The notes under the pieces were generated by a model that saw only the letters and a list, made by a program, of their open reading frames with translations, had not been told where the DNA came from and searched no databases. A stretch of 64,000 nt of DNA, taken from an uncultured Kordiimonas sp. (GTDB lineage Bacteria; Pseudomonadota; Alphaproteobacteria; Sphingomonadales; Kordiimonadaceae). The stretch spans positions 434,001 to 498,000 of the forward strand of contig CANMRM010000003.1 in the NCBI GenBank assembly GCA_947500295.1, given 5' to 3'. This document shows positions 33,920 to 42,214 of the stretch, in pieces. Every line of letters begins with the position of its first letter. The stretch's first letter is position 1. A program made the position numbers and the translations under genes.

Positions 33920-34846
33920 ATGCCCGCCGATTTTTCCATGACAGCAATTTTGCTTGTTTTTTACCTGACCTTTGCAGGGCAGATTTATCTTCTGTCGATC
34001 CATTACCCCAATCAGTTGGCAAAACGGGTCAGCTATGTGCTCAAGAACTACCCGCCCACAGAGTATCCGAAACTCTATCCGTCTGGTTTTACAACATTGG
34101 CGGCAGGCGCAAGAGCCGGCAGGCTGACTATTTTCAGGCGCTACAACCAGCTGGTTGCCCTGCTCGGCGGGGCCATATTGGTTGCGATGCTTGCATCCGG
34201 GTACCGGCCAGCCGCCGAGGGCGGAGACGAGATATTCGTCATGCTGTATTTCTTTTTGCAGACGGTGCCTTTCATTGTCATCGCCTTCTCGGAATTCAGA
34301 AATTACAAGCTGATGCACGAAGCTTTCCAGAATACCCGGCGGTCGGCTGAATTGCGGCCCCGCAGGCTGTTTGACTTTGTCTCACCTGCCTATGTTGTTG
34401 CGGCAGTGGTGTTTTTTGTCGCCTGGGCAGCATTTTATGTGAGCAGCGCCGGCGACATCGCCACGTGGACAGTGGAAAAATACGTTACCCTCATCCTTAT
34501 CTCGGGGATGAACCTGGCTTACATTGCCGTCATCTGGAAGGCTGTCTCCGGTGCCAAGCTGGACCCCTATCAGGCCTATAGCGATCAGGTAAAAACGATC
34601 GAAAGCACGACAAAAACGATGGTTTTTTCCAGCATCATGATCAGCCTGTTCCTGATCCTGACGCAGGGCGCGGACGAATATGGACTGGAAGTTTTCGACC
34701 CGCCGCTTGTCAGTTTTTACATGCAGCTCTGTGTCGTGATGGGTATCGGGCTGACCATGCGGCTTACCAAAATCGAAGACGTGGACTTCAGTGTCTATCG
34801 TGCGGATGCCGAGGCACCGTCGCCAGACAATGCTCCGGCCACCTGA
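33920..34846 (+). CDS. Polytopic membrane protein of unknown function in a YtrA-type operon
   Basis: A 308-residue protein with about seven hydrophobic segments: residues 5-25, 83-100, 112-130, 157-180, 193-212, 240-260 and 268-285. Charged loops include HYPNQLAKRVSYVLKNYPP and RNYKLMHEAFQNTRRSAELR, and the C-terminal tail is soluble and acidic. I do not recognise a family. It starts one base after the regulator's stop codon, with GGAGG correctly placed, and ends in a strong terminator. This gives a two-gene operon: repressor plus membrane protein, under a large dyad operator. A stress-responsive membrane or transport function is inferred from that context only. Confidence 0.7.
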   Translation: MPADFSMTAILLVFYLTFAGQIYLLSIHYPNQLAKRVSYVLKNYPPTEYPKLYPSGFTTLAAGARAGRLTIFRRYNQLVALLGGAILVAMLASGYRPAAEGGDEIFVMLYFFLQTVPFIVIAFSEFRNYKLMHEAFQNTRRSAELRPRRLFDFVSPAYVVAAVVFFVAWAAFYVSSAGDIATWTVEKYVTLILISGMNLAYIAVIWKAVSGAKLDPYQAYSDQVKTIESTTKTMVFSSIMISLFLILTQGADEYGLEVFDPPLVSFYMQLCVVMGIGLTMRLTKIEDVDFSVYRADAEAPSPDNAPAT

Positions 34847-34870
34847 GTGCGGTAGTCGCACCTAGTGGTT

Positions 34871-34900
34871 AAGGCCCCGCTTTCCCGGCGGGGCCTTTTT
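34871..34900 (+). terminator. Rho-independent terminator of the YtrA-type operon
   Basis: A perfect 10-bp stem (AAGGCCCCGC with GCGGGGCCTT), a 7-base loop and TTTTT on the plus strand, 24 bases after the membrane-protein stop. Confidence 0.9.
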
Positions 34901-34905
34901 GCAAC

Positions 34906-35661
34906 CTAAACCGGACCACCGTACCAACCAGGCACCGGGCGCTCGCCGATGCCCACGTCAAAAGCGGCTTTGGCAATCAGGCGCGTTGAATCAAGTGTCA
35001 GCAAAGGCGACACATCCGGCGTTATCAGCAGGGGAATTTCAGTGCACACCAGCGCCACACCGTCACAGCCTTCCTTCTTCAGGCGGTCGATGGCCGCTAC
35101 GTAGGTCTGGCGCGAACTGTCGAGCAGTTTGCCTTCACACAATTCTTCAAAAATGATTCGGTCGATTTCGGCTCGTTGTGTCGCGCCCGGGACGGCGGTT
35201 TCAATACCACGCGCACCCAGAGCCCGGTCATAAACCGGGCCATCCATAGTAAAGCGGGTGCCCAGAATGCCGACCTTGCGCATGCCGTGGCGTTCGGCCT
35301 CATCAGCCACCACTTCCGCTATGTTCAGCCCCGGCAGAGCCAGGTCCGGGCCTGTCGTTTCCAGCGCGATATGGGCTGTGTTGTCCGGGCAGAAAAAATA
35401 AGCGGCCCCCGCCGCCTTGAGGCGGGCGATGCTGTCGGCAAGAGTTTGCCGCACTGTTTGGTAGTCGCCGCGGTCCCATGCAGGCATGGATCGGCCCATG
35501 GCGATATAGTCCAGCGTGATGTCCGGATGGAGAGCACCGCCGTAACGCCTGCTGCCTTCATGGCAAAATTCCAGAAAGCACAATGCAGCCCCATCCGGGC
35601 TATGTGCAACCAAACCCCCGTGAATGGTATTTTCAGGCAGTTGGTCAGGATGCGTCATCAC
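34906..35661 (-). CDS. Aspartate/glutamate racemase family protein
   Basis: A 251-residue cofactor-independent racemase-fold protein. Both catalytic cysteines are visible: FFCPDNTAH at about residue 90 (CxNT motif) and ALVCTEIPLLI at about 204 (CTE motif). The second domain begins GMRKVGILGTRFTMDGPVYD, as in aspartate racemases. The first beta strand is less typical (HGGLVAHSPDGAALCFLEF instead of a GGxGP motif). Substrates could be Asp, Glu or a hydantoin-like compound. It follows the alpha/beta hydrolase on the minus strand after 12 bases and is probably cotranscribed with it. Confidence 0.85.
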   Translation of the reverse strand: MMTHPDQLPENTIHGGLVAHSPDGAALCFLEFCHEGSRRYGGALHPDITLDYIAMGRSMPAWDRGDYQTVRQTLADSIARLKAAGAAYFFCPDNTAHIALETTGPDLALPGLNIAEVVADEAERHGMRKVGILGTRFTMDGPVYDRALGARGIETAVPGATQRAEIDRIIFEELCEGKLLDSSRQTYVAAIDRLKKEGCDGVALVCTEIPLLITPDVSPLLTLDSTRLIAKAAFDVGIGERPVPGWYGGPV

Positions 35662-35673
35662 TTTGCGCCTCTT

Positions 35674-36738
35674 CTATTGTCCGACGCCTTGTGCTTCAAG
35701 AAACTTGGTGATTTCATCGAAGGCATGATGGGCTTCGGGCAACATTTCATCGAAAATATGCCAGACATGGCACATATGTGACCAGCTCTGCAGTTCCACA
35801 GGAGAACCGGCAGCCTGTGCCTTATTGACGTAGCGTTTCGCATCATCATACAGCATTTCTGCTGTACTCACATGAATGAGCGTTGGCGGCAGGTCGTGAA
35901 GCCGGTCATGAACCGGTGATATCGGCTTGGCCGAAGGTGGCATGCCCAGCCGGCGCCACATGCCGAGCAGCAACAAATCGTGAGGTACTTTCAGCATCGG
36001 GCCAATCAACGGCTTCAGCATGACATCGGTTTCGAAGTTGGAGCGAACGCTCGGGCCTGTTGCAGCACCGTCTGTCGCCGGTGAAATGCCGATTACGGCG
36101 TCCGGCTTGCGCAGCCCCATGTCGCGTGTCCAGTTTGATAGCATCAGGGTGAGGTTGCCACCTGCGGAATCGCCGGCAACAACAATTTTTCCGGCTTCTG
36201 CCGGCCCCTGCGGACCATTGTCCAGTATCCAGCGATAACTGGCTTTGCTGTCCTCAATGCTGGCTGTGCGCGCATGCTCTGGCATCAGGCGGTAGTCAGG
36301 GGCGAAAACGGCGCAGCCCATACGTTTGGCAAGGTTGCTGGTGACAGGGCGATGGCTCACGGGGCTACCAACGGTAAAGGCGCCGCCATGCAAATAGAGG
36401 ATACGCTGGTCCGGGTTGGCACCTTCCACCAGTGTCCATTCGCCTTCTACAGACACACCGTCAAACTCCACCGTGTCATTTTTGAAGGTACAGCCAAAAT
36501 CGCGGTTTAGGCCAGTTTTGTTGAAGCGTTCACGCTTGGCCGAAAGTGTTTCGCCGACTGTGAACTGACTGGCGAGATACGCATTGACGCCCAGCATTTC
36601 CTTTGATGGCTCGGGGGTGTCAAAAGTGGTCGGGATTTCGCTATCCCATCTGTTGAGGCTGGCACCGCGCAAATAGCGGCGGGTCAGAGCGTAGGCACCA
36701 CCTGTTGCGGCTGCAATGCTTGTTGTCGTTACGATCAC
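35674..36738 (-). CDS. Alpha/beta hydrolase, hormone-sensitive lipase-like esterase
   Basis: A 354-residue esterase of the HSL family. The oxyanion motif is LYLHGGAFTVGSPVSHRP, the nucleophile Ser lies in VVAGDSAGGNLTLML, the Asp is probably in HVSTAEMLYDDAKRY, and the His in SWSHMCHVWHIF near the C-terminus. The N-terminus (MIVTTTSIAAATGGAYALTR) is hydrophobic and could be a membrane anchor or uncleaved signal. The family hydrolyses short-chain esters. GGACAG precedes the ATG. The racemase gene follows 12 bases downstream. Confidence 0.87.
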   Translation of the reverse strand: MIVTTTSIAAATGGAYALTRRYLRGASLNRWDSEIPTTFDTPEPSKEMLGVNAYLASQFTVGETLSAKRERFNKTGLNRDFGCTFKNDTVEFDGVSVEGEWTLVEGANPDQRILYLHGGAFTVGSPVSHRPVTSNLAKRMGCAVFAPDYRLMPEHARTASIEDSKASYRWILDNGPQGPAEAGKIVVAGDSAGGNLTLMLSNWTRDMGLRKPDAVIGISPATDGAATGPSVRSNFETDVMLKPLIGPMLKVPHDLLLLGMWRRLGMPPSAKPISPVHDRLHDLPPTLIHVSTAEMLYDDAKRYVNKAQAAGSPVELQSWSHMCHVWHIFDEMLPEAHHAFDEITKFLEAQGVGQ

Positions 36739-36823
36739 AAGGCTGTCCTTTGATTTTGACTGTCCCCTAAAAGGTAAGGCTCGTTAAAAATTGTCAAGGG
36801 CCGCGGCGCACGGTTTGGCCGTC

Positions 36824-36858
36824 AAAAAAGAAAAAGGCCCCAGCATTGTGGGGCCTTT
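36824..36858 (-). terminator. Rho-independent terminator of the DUF885 lipoprotein gene
   Basis: A 9-bp stem (AAAGGCCCC with GGGGCCTTT) around an 8-base loop; on the minus strand it runs into TTTTTCTTTTTT. It lies 26 bases after the stop codon at 36884. Confidence 0.88.
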
Positions 36859-36883
36859 CGCAATCATTGACGTGCTTTGGGTT

Positions 36884-38779
36884 TTAGCCCGCCTGCAGCT
36901 GCTCAATCCACTGGTCGACCATGCGCTCCAACACATTCAACGGCACCGCACCACCGCCAAGCACTGTGTCATGGAAGCCTCGGATATCGAATTTCTCGCC
37001 GAGAGCGTCTTCGGCCTTTTTCCTGAGTTCCTGAATTTTCAGCATACCGATCTTGTAGCTGGTGGCCTGGCCCGGCAGCACCATATAGCGGCGCACTTCT
37101 GAGCGGGCCTGCGCTTCCGTAATCGCTGAATTGTCGAGGAAATACTGAACGGCCTGTTCTTCGCTCCAGCCTTTTGAATGCAGGCCGGTATCGAGAACAA
37201 GGCGGATTGCACGCCAGATTTCAGAACCCAGGCGACCGAAGTCAGAATATGGGTCAACATAAGTGCCGTTCATTTCTTTCGCGAGGATTTCGGAATAGAG
37301 CCCCCATCCTTCAGAATAGGCGGTGAAGCCTGCCTGTGTGCGGAAGGTGGGCACGCTTTCCAGCTCCTGCTGGATAGCGATCTGCATGTGGTGGCCTGGC
37401 AGGCCTTCATGATAAGCGATCACCTCAAGTTCACCTTTGGGCATGGCTGTCATGTCAGAAAGGTGCGCATAATAAATGCCCGGACGGCTGCCATCCGGCG
37501 TGCCCGGGAAATAATGCTGGGCGGCGCCAGGTTGCTCGCGAAACGGCTCAACACGCCGCACTTCCAGGTCGGCTTTTGGCAGGATGCCAAAATAATCCGG
37601 CAGTTTGGTCTTGATATTCTCGATCGCTGCTGTTGCATCGTCGATGTAGCCTTGGCGGCCTTCATCGGTGTCAGGGTAATAGTGGCGGCGGTCATCCTTG
37701 TTTTCCCGCAGCGACGCGAAAAAGGCCTTGAGGTCTCCCTCGAAGCCAACGCTGTTTTTGATTGCTTCCATCTCCGCCTTCAGGCGGGCAACTTCATCAA
37801 GCCCGATCTGGTGAATTTCATCGGCGGTAAGGGACGTGGTTGTCTGGTTCGCAAGGCGTTCATTATAGTAGGCAACTCCATTAGGCAGTGATGCCACGCC
37901 TTGGGTTTCATCGCTGGTGTTTGCGATGTCTTCTTCTTGCCATGCGATCAACCGTTCGTAGGCCGGTTGCCAGTTAGCGGTCAGAGCTTCGCGTGCTGAT
38001 GCCGTCAGTTCGTCCGCTTTTGCCTGATCGATTGTGCCGGCTTCCAACTGGGTCGCGATCTTTTTCTGCGCATCTGCCCATATGGAACTGTCGTCACCAT
38101 CCGTAAACGGCGCGCCGCTGATAATCTGGCGCGCGCTTTCGATCACGCTCTCGAAGGCAAACCGCGGTGGACGCGCGCCAAGCGCAGCACTCTCTTTGGA
38201 CAGAGCAATCAGCTGGTCCAGTGCCACCTCGGTCGCACGGATCCGTGCGATGTAGGCTTCCAAATCTGCTGCATCCTCCACGCGGTGAAACGCGATCAGC
38301 AGCTGCGGAAAGAAGGAATGCACCGCCGACATTTGATCAAAGGTGTAGCCATTTGTGCGGAACTCGTTTGCAGCCTCTGCGGCAGCCAGCTGATAGGCCC
38401 ATATATCATAGGAAATCTTGGCGTCGGCATTCAGCTTTTCATAGTCAAAGCTGGACTGCATCTCGGCGACGCTGGCGCGCTTCCAGTTCAATTGCTCCAT
38501 TTGTGCTTCGAGTGAAAAATCGTCAATCTTGTCATTGTTGGTCTTACGGCCAAGGAAGGTTTGCTGGATCGGGCTAAATCCAACTTCAACTTCGAATTGA
38601 CCTTCGAACCATTCGTTTAACCGCGCGCTCTCGGTCGCGACCTCCTCTGCCGAATAGGACGGTGCAGCATTGTTCTCTGCGGTGTTGTTTGCCGGTTCGC
38701 AGGCAACAAGCGCGGTAGAGGCCACCAGCGCCATCACAAGGCGGCGGGTGCGGGCGGATGAAAAACGGAAATGGCTCAT
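36884..38779 (-). CDS. DUF885 family lipoprotein, putative metallopeptidase
   Basis: A 631-residue lipoprotein: MSHFRFSSARTRRLVMALVA leads into the lipobox ALVAC, so the mature protein is lipid-anchored. The DUF885 signature HEGLPGHHMQ lies in the C-terminal third, a zinc-site-like HExxPGH motif, with GFTAYSEGWGLYSEILAKEM after it, as in M3/M32-type peptidases. The C-terminal helical motif YMVLPGQATSYKIGMLKIQE is also typical. The start is chosen at 38779; a frame upstream to 38890 runs through terminator sequence. It ends in its own terminator and is probably monocistronic. Exported oligopeptide hydrolysis is the likely role, by family analogy only. Confidence 0.88.
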   Translation of the reverse strand: MSHFRFSSARTRRLVMALVASTALVACEPANNTAENNAAPSYSAEEVATESARLNEWFEGQFEVEVGFSPIQQTFLGRKTNNDKIDDFSLEAQMEQLNWKRASVAEMQSSFDYEKLNADAKISYDIWAYQLAAAEAANEFRTNGYTFDQMSAVHSFFPQLLIAFHRVEDAADLEAYIARIRATEVALDQLIALSKESAALGARPPRFAFESVIESARQIISGAPFTDGDDSSIWADAQKKIATQLEAGTIDQAKADELTASAREALTANWQPAYERLIAWQEEDIANTSDETQGVASLPNGVAYYNERLANQTTTSLTADEIHQIGLDEVARLKAEMEAIKNSVGFEGDLKAFFASLRENKDDRRHYYPDTDEGRQGYIDDATAAIENIKTKLPDYFGILPKADLEVRRVEPFREQPGAAQHYFPGTPDGSRPGIYYAHLSDMTAMPKGELEVIAYHEGLPGHHMQIAIQQELESVPTFRTQAGFTAYSEGWGLYSEILAKEMNGTYVDPYSDFGRLGSEIWRAIRLVLDTGLHSKGWSEEQAVQYFLDNSAITEAQARSEVRRYMVLPGQATSYKIGMLKIQELRKKAEDALGEKFDIRGFHDTVLGGGAVPLNVLERMVDQWIEQLQAG

Positions 38780-38873
38780 GGCTTTGTCTCTTGTTATTTC
38801 ATGAAAAACATGGCGCGAACCGTTGCGCGGATCGGGGGGCAAGTCAAGCGTCCCTAAACGGAAGATCAGGTAT

Positions 38874-38900
38874 AAAAAAAGGCCCCACAAGGGTGGGGCC
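38874..38900 (-). terminator. Rho-independent terminator of the candidate small RNA
   Basis: A perfect 8-bp stem (GGCCCCAC with GTGGGGCC) and AAGG loop, followed by TTTTTTT on the minus strand. It lies 95 bases upstream of the DUF885 start codon, so it cannot terminate that gene. Confidence 0.9.
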
Positions 38901-39018
38901 AGACATCTTTAGGGGACTATGTTTCCGGAAAACATCCCGGGAAAGTAATTGGCCGACCCTGGTGAAGTGGGGGAGGGGGGAGAGTTACCAGGGTCGGCCA
39001 TTATGACGGAAAACCGTC
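38874..39018 (-). ncRNA. Candidate small RNA with C-rich (anti-Shine-Dalgarno-like) loop
   Basis: Read on the minus strand, four hairpins follow each other. GACGG-TTTT-CCGTC (39018-39005) comes first. Next is a perfect 13-bp stem, TGGCCGACCCTGG with CCAGGGTCGGCCA (39000-38950), closing a 25-base loop that contains CTCTCCCCCCTCCCCC. Then comes ATGTTT-TCCGG-AAACAT. Last is a strong terminator, GGCCCCAC-CCTT-GTGGGGCC, with seven T. No minus-strand gene precedes this terminator, so an unlinked transcript must end here. Alphaproteobacteria have structured RNAs with CCUCC-type loops (alpha-r14 and cuckoo RNAs); homology to those is not shown. The 5' end and promoter are not determined. Confidence 0.55.
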
Positions 39019-39214
39019 AAAACTTTTTGCGACGTGGCGATCACGCTTGTGTTTGCCCGTTCGCGATGACCCGTATATAGGTTGAACAGCTGATGAGGAA
39101 AACCCACTGAAAAAGCAAACCAGCCATGCGTTTTTTGCATAGCTACTGGCGGCGCGCGCAACGAACGCGTGATGGCAAGAGGTTGCAGCCCAGTGGTGCA
39201 GAGGAAGAATTGCA

Positions 39215-40912
39215 GTGATAAACTATATAAAACTCATTGTTTTAAAAGCGTTATTTCTGATCATCGCGACATCTGCTCTAGCGCAGCCCCAGGCTGATTC
39301 TTCATTATATTCAGAGGCCCGGGAAGCAATCGACAGGCGGGAAAAGATGCCCGATTTATTGGCGAAATCGGTTGATTCCGGTGATATCGATATGGTGCGC
39401 CTTTGGGGCTTGATGGGGGAAGACGCGTGCGCAGCGATTCGCCCCTATCTGGAAAGCAGCGATGCGGTAAAGATAAAAGCCCTTGAAGGGCTGGCCTATT
39501 GCGGCGGCACCGGCGCGCCGGACAGGCCGCTGGAACTGGCCGCAGAATCGGAAAACCATGATGTTCGGAAAGCTGCGCTCGAGGCGCTCGGGTTTGTGGT
39601 GCCGGAAACACACCGCTATCGCCACATCGACATTGTTGCCGATACGCTGCGCAGTGATGCATCCGACGACACAAAGGCATCTGCCCTCTATGGCCTGATG
39701 CAAAACATTACCTATGCCGGCTTGTCACCGCAGGAACTCCGTCGCCTTGACCTGAGTTATATTCTTGACGCAGCACAAAAGCCGGGAAGGCTGGGATTTG
39801 AGTCCGCTTATTTTCTGATCCGTCTGCAGGGCCTTGCTTCTGTGTTTTCAGCTCCTCAAGTCGAGAAAGCTCTCGCCGCCGATGTGCCGGTTGGGCAGCG
39901 CTATCTGTTGGCGCGTTTGGCAGGCCAGCTGGGGTCGGACATGACCGACCCGCTAATCGCCCTGGCCGGTGGCCGCGCGTCTGGCAACGCAGAAAACAGG
40001 CGCGTCGCCATTTCTGCCGTGCGGGCGCTTGGCGGCATGTCTGATCCAAAAAGCCGGACCTTTTTGATGACATTGCTGCTAAGTGCAGACTCTGAATTCA
40101 AGCATCTGGCCATCACAGCACTTGCGGCGCGGCCTGACGCTGACGCAATCGTACAGGAACGACTTTGGGACTTCGTCGAGGATGAAAGCCCCTGGGTTGC
40201 AGTGACCGCACTGCGCTCGCTGGTGCGCCTCGAGGACCCGGGTGTTCTTGACGTTGCCGAGCGCTGGCTGGCGGGTGATGACTATTATAGGGCATTTGTC
40301 GCTCTTGGCATGCTTGCCCAGACCGAAGAAGGCAGAGCCAAACTTCAGGCCTATGCTGCCGCCCACCCGGACACAGTGCGGGGCCGGGAGGCGGCGATTG
40401 CGCTTGACCCCTCCATTGAAGCGGCGACCAGCCCGCGCGACACACCAAAACGATCGTTGGTGCAATCATACCGCGGCAGGCAACTGATACTGCAGACCAG
40501 CCGTGGACTGGTATGTATCCTGCCCTCCGCCGAGGCACCCTATGCGGCAGCCAATTTCATGCTGCTCGCCGACTCTGGCAAGATGGACGGTATGCTGTGG
40601 CACCGAGTCATCCCCGGATTTGTTGCGCAGGCAGGCCAGTCTGAAGATCGCAGCCTCGTGAGCTGGGGTTCAATTCGGGAAGAATGGAGCGCGGAGGGGC
40701 ACAAACCCGGCACCGTCGGCCTTGCTACCGCCGGGCGTGACACTGGCGGCACACAGTTTTTCATCAACCTGGAGAACAACCGCCATCTGGACGGACGATA
40801 TACAGTCTTTGGCCGTGTGGCGCAGGGCATGGATGTTGCCTACAGCCTGAGGGAAGGCGACCGGATTGAAAAGGCATGGACCGCGAAAGCTGAAGCTGCG
40901 GCATGCAGCTAG
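39215..40912 (+). CDS. Exported HEAT-repeat protein with C-terminal cyclophilin domain
   Basis: A 565-residue fusion. A hydrophobic N-terminus (IKLIVLKALFLIIATSALAQ) is a signal peptide cut near residue 23. Residues 40-400 are helical HEAT-type repeats, for example KIKALEGLAYC, DVRKAALEALGFV, NRRVAISAVRALGGM and SPWVAVTALRSLVRLE. From about 425 a cyclophilin-type peptidyl-prolyl isomerase domain begins. It has WHRVIPGFVAQAG with the catalytic Arg and substrate-site Phe/Gln, GLATAGRDTGGTQFFIN, and HLDGRYTVFGRVAQGMD. The start is a GTG with AGGAAG seven bases upstream. Such HEAT-cyclophilin fusions are better known from Bacteroidetes, and a periplasmic folding role is inferred. It converges with lysR after three bases. 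Confidence 0.86.
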   Translation: MINYIKLIVLKALFLIIATSALAQPQADSSLYSEAREAIDRREKMPDLLAKSVDSGDIDMVRLWGLMGEDACAAIRPYLESSDAVKIKALEGLAYCGGTGAPDRPLELAAESENHDVRKAALEALGFVVPETHRYRHIDIVADTLRSDASDDTKASALYGLMQNITYAGLSPQELRRLDLSYILDAAQKPGRLGFESAYFLIRLQGLASVFSAPQVEKALAADVPVGQRYLLARLAGQLGSDMTDPLIALAGGRASGNAENRRVAISAVRALGGMSDPKSRTFLMTLLLSADSEFKHLAITALAARPDADAIVQERLWDFVEDESPWVAVTALRSLVRLEDPGVLDVAERWLAGDDYYRAFVALGMLAQTEEGRAKLQAYAAAHPDTVRGREAAIALDPSIEAATSPRDTPKRSLVQSYRGRQLILQTSRGLVCILPSAEAPYAAANFMLLADSGKMDGMLWHRVIPGFVAQAGQSEDRSLVSWGSIREEWSAEGHKPGTVGLATAGRDTGGTQFFINLENNRHLDGRYTVFGRVAQGMDVAYSLREGDRIEKAWTAKAEAAACS

Positions 40913-40915
40913 CCT

Positions 40916-41809
40916 TCAGAGGATGTTGCTTTCAGCCCTGATCTGGCGCACCAGAAAATCCCGGAATAGGGCCACGCGCAGGGAGCCCCTCAGCTCCGGC
41001 GGATAACAGAAATAGCTGTTAAAGCTGTTGCCTTCCACATCAGGCAAAACGCGTACCAGCTTCTGGCGGTTGTGCACCAGATAGTCAGGCAGGACGGCGA
41101 TGCCCATGCCCGCCTCAACTGCGTGCATGATGCCATACAGGTTGTTCACCTCCAGGCGAGGCGTGCGTTTGTGCGTTTCCTTGCCGACTTCAAGAAGCCA
41201 GTTCAGACCTTTGATCACGGGCGCGGTGCTGGTGCCGAACGTGATCAGGTCATGAGCGTCGAGGTCAGCGGTGGACACCGGCGTGCCTTTGCGCGCGAGA
41301 TACTCGGGGCTCGCATACATATGCACGTGGAAGGTCGCCAGCGGTCGCTGGATCAGGTCAGCCTGCTCGGGTTCGTGCAACCGGATCGCCACATCAGCTT
41401 CGCCTGCGGAAAGATCCAGGTCTTCGTCGTCCAGAACCACCTGCAGGTCGATTTCCGGATACTCAAGGATGAATTGCTCGAGATGGGGCGTGAGCCACAC
41501 AGCGCCGAAAGTAACCATGGTGGTCACACGCAACAGGCCCGACGGGCGCTCGCGCGACTCCAGAAGCCGTCGCTCTGTCTCGTCGATCTTGTGCACCACT
41601 TCACGGGCGGTTTCGAACAGCTCCTGACCTTCCTGCGTAAGCACGAGGCCGCGGGCGTGCCGCGTGAACAACGAGACATTCAGGCTTTCTTCAAGCGCCC
41701 TGATCTGGCGGCTGACCGCGGACTGGCTCACGTTCAGCTGCGCTCCGGCGCTCGTGAAACTGCCGCACTCGGCAACTGTATGGAAAATGCGAAGTCTGTC
41801 CCAGTCCAT
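40916..41809 (-). CDS. LysR-family transcriptional regulator
   Basis: A 297-residue regulator. The N-terminal helix-turn-helix is DRLRIFHTVAECGSFTSAGA then LNVSQSAVSRQIRALEESLN; the effector domain follows, with GLLRVTTMVTFGAVWLTPHL and GIMHAVEAGMGIAVLPDYLV. The GcvA-like strand ADVAIRLHEPEQADLIQRPL is present. GGAG 7 bases ahead of the ATG fixes the start at 41809. In related genomes a LysR gene sits immediately downstream of trxB on the same strand; here two plus-strand genes lie between them. Its inducer is unknown. Confidence 0.92.
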   Translation of the reverse strand: MDWDRLRIFHTVAECGSFTSAGAQLNVSQSAVSRQIRALEESLNVSLFTRHARGLVLTQEGQELFETAREVVHKIDETERRLLESRERPSGLLRVTTMVTFGAVWLTPHLEQFILEYPEIDLQVVLDDEDLDLSAGEADVAIRLHEPEQADLIQRPLATFHVHMYASPEYLARKGTPVSTADLDAHDLITFGTSTAPVIKGLNWLLEVGKETHKRTPRLEVNNLYGIMHAVEAGMGIAVLPDYLVHNRQKLVRVLPDVEGNSFNSYFCYPPELRGSLRVALFRDFLVRQIRAESNIL

Positions 41810-41914
41810 GATCTTTCTCCGATGAGCGCGCACTATCTCATCGAGGCCTGCTTATGGTCAACGATATGTTTACCATTTCACTGTAAGGTTAAAGCGCTGA
41901 CAGGGGGTCAGGTT

Positions 41915-42211
41915 ATGAGTAATCGCGAAATTCTGCGACAAGCAACCAACGTCTTTAAAACGCGGTATCCATCGTTGAACGCGGAAGCGGTCATTGCCTT
42001 CATTGTCATCGCCGATTGCGACGAGCCGTCGGTTGGCGATATTTCAGTTGCGATGAACCTGCCGGACATGCAAGTTTTTCAATATATGGCACCTTTGCGC
42101 AACGCAGGCCTTGTGGCACTGCAGACGCAGACTGGCGGTAGCAATACCATTTTACTGACAGACCGTGGTGAAGAGGCCAAACAGGCGATTGCAGACATAT
42201 TTTCGGGGTAA
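41915..42211 (+). CDS. Small winged-helix-like protein
   Basis: A 98-residue protein with MarR-like helix-turn-helix spacing: ADCDEPSVGDISVAMNLPDM then QVFQYMAPLRNAGLVALQTQ, and a wing-like TGGSNTILLTDRGEEAKQAI. No second domain. GGGGG lies upstream of the ATG. The stop codon is three bases from the start of the next gene, so the two are cotranscribed. A much longer open frame through this gene begins inside lysR on the opposite strand and is not a gene. Function is unknown beyond probable DNA binding. Confidence 0.65.
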   Translation: MSNREILRQATNVFKTRYPSLNAEAVIAFIVIADCDEPSVGDISVAMNLPDMQVFQYMAPLRNAGLVALQTQTGGSNTILLTDRGEEAKQAIADIFSG

Positions 42212-42214
42212 CCC

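Larger units (their letters stand above)
38780..39214. other. Intergenic region holding a candidate small RNA
   Basis: A 435-base region between the divergent DUF885 and HEAT-cyclophilin genes. Apart from the two promoters, it contains a strong minus-strand terminator at 38874 and a set of stem-loops up to about 39018, described as a candidate RNA. The rest, 39020-39200, shows no reading frame with a ribosome site. Confidence 0.6.

Noticed and set aside
41072-41914. Long plus-strand open frame antisense to lysR that runs into the small winged-helix gene
   Set aside because: It is an antisense shadow of lysR; the real start at 41915 has a ribosome site and ordinary content.
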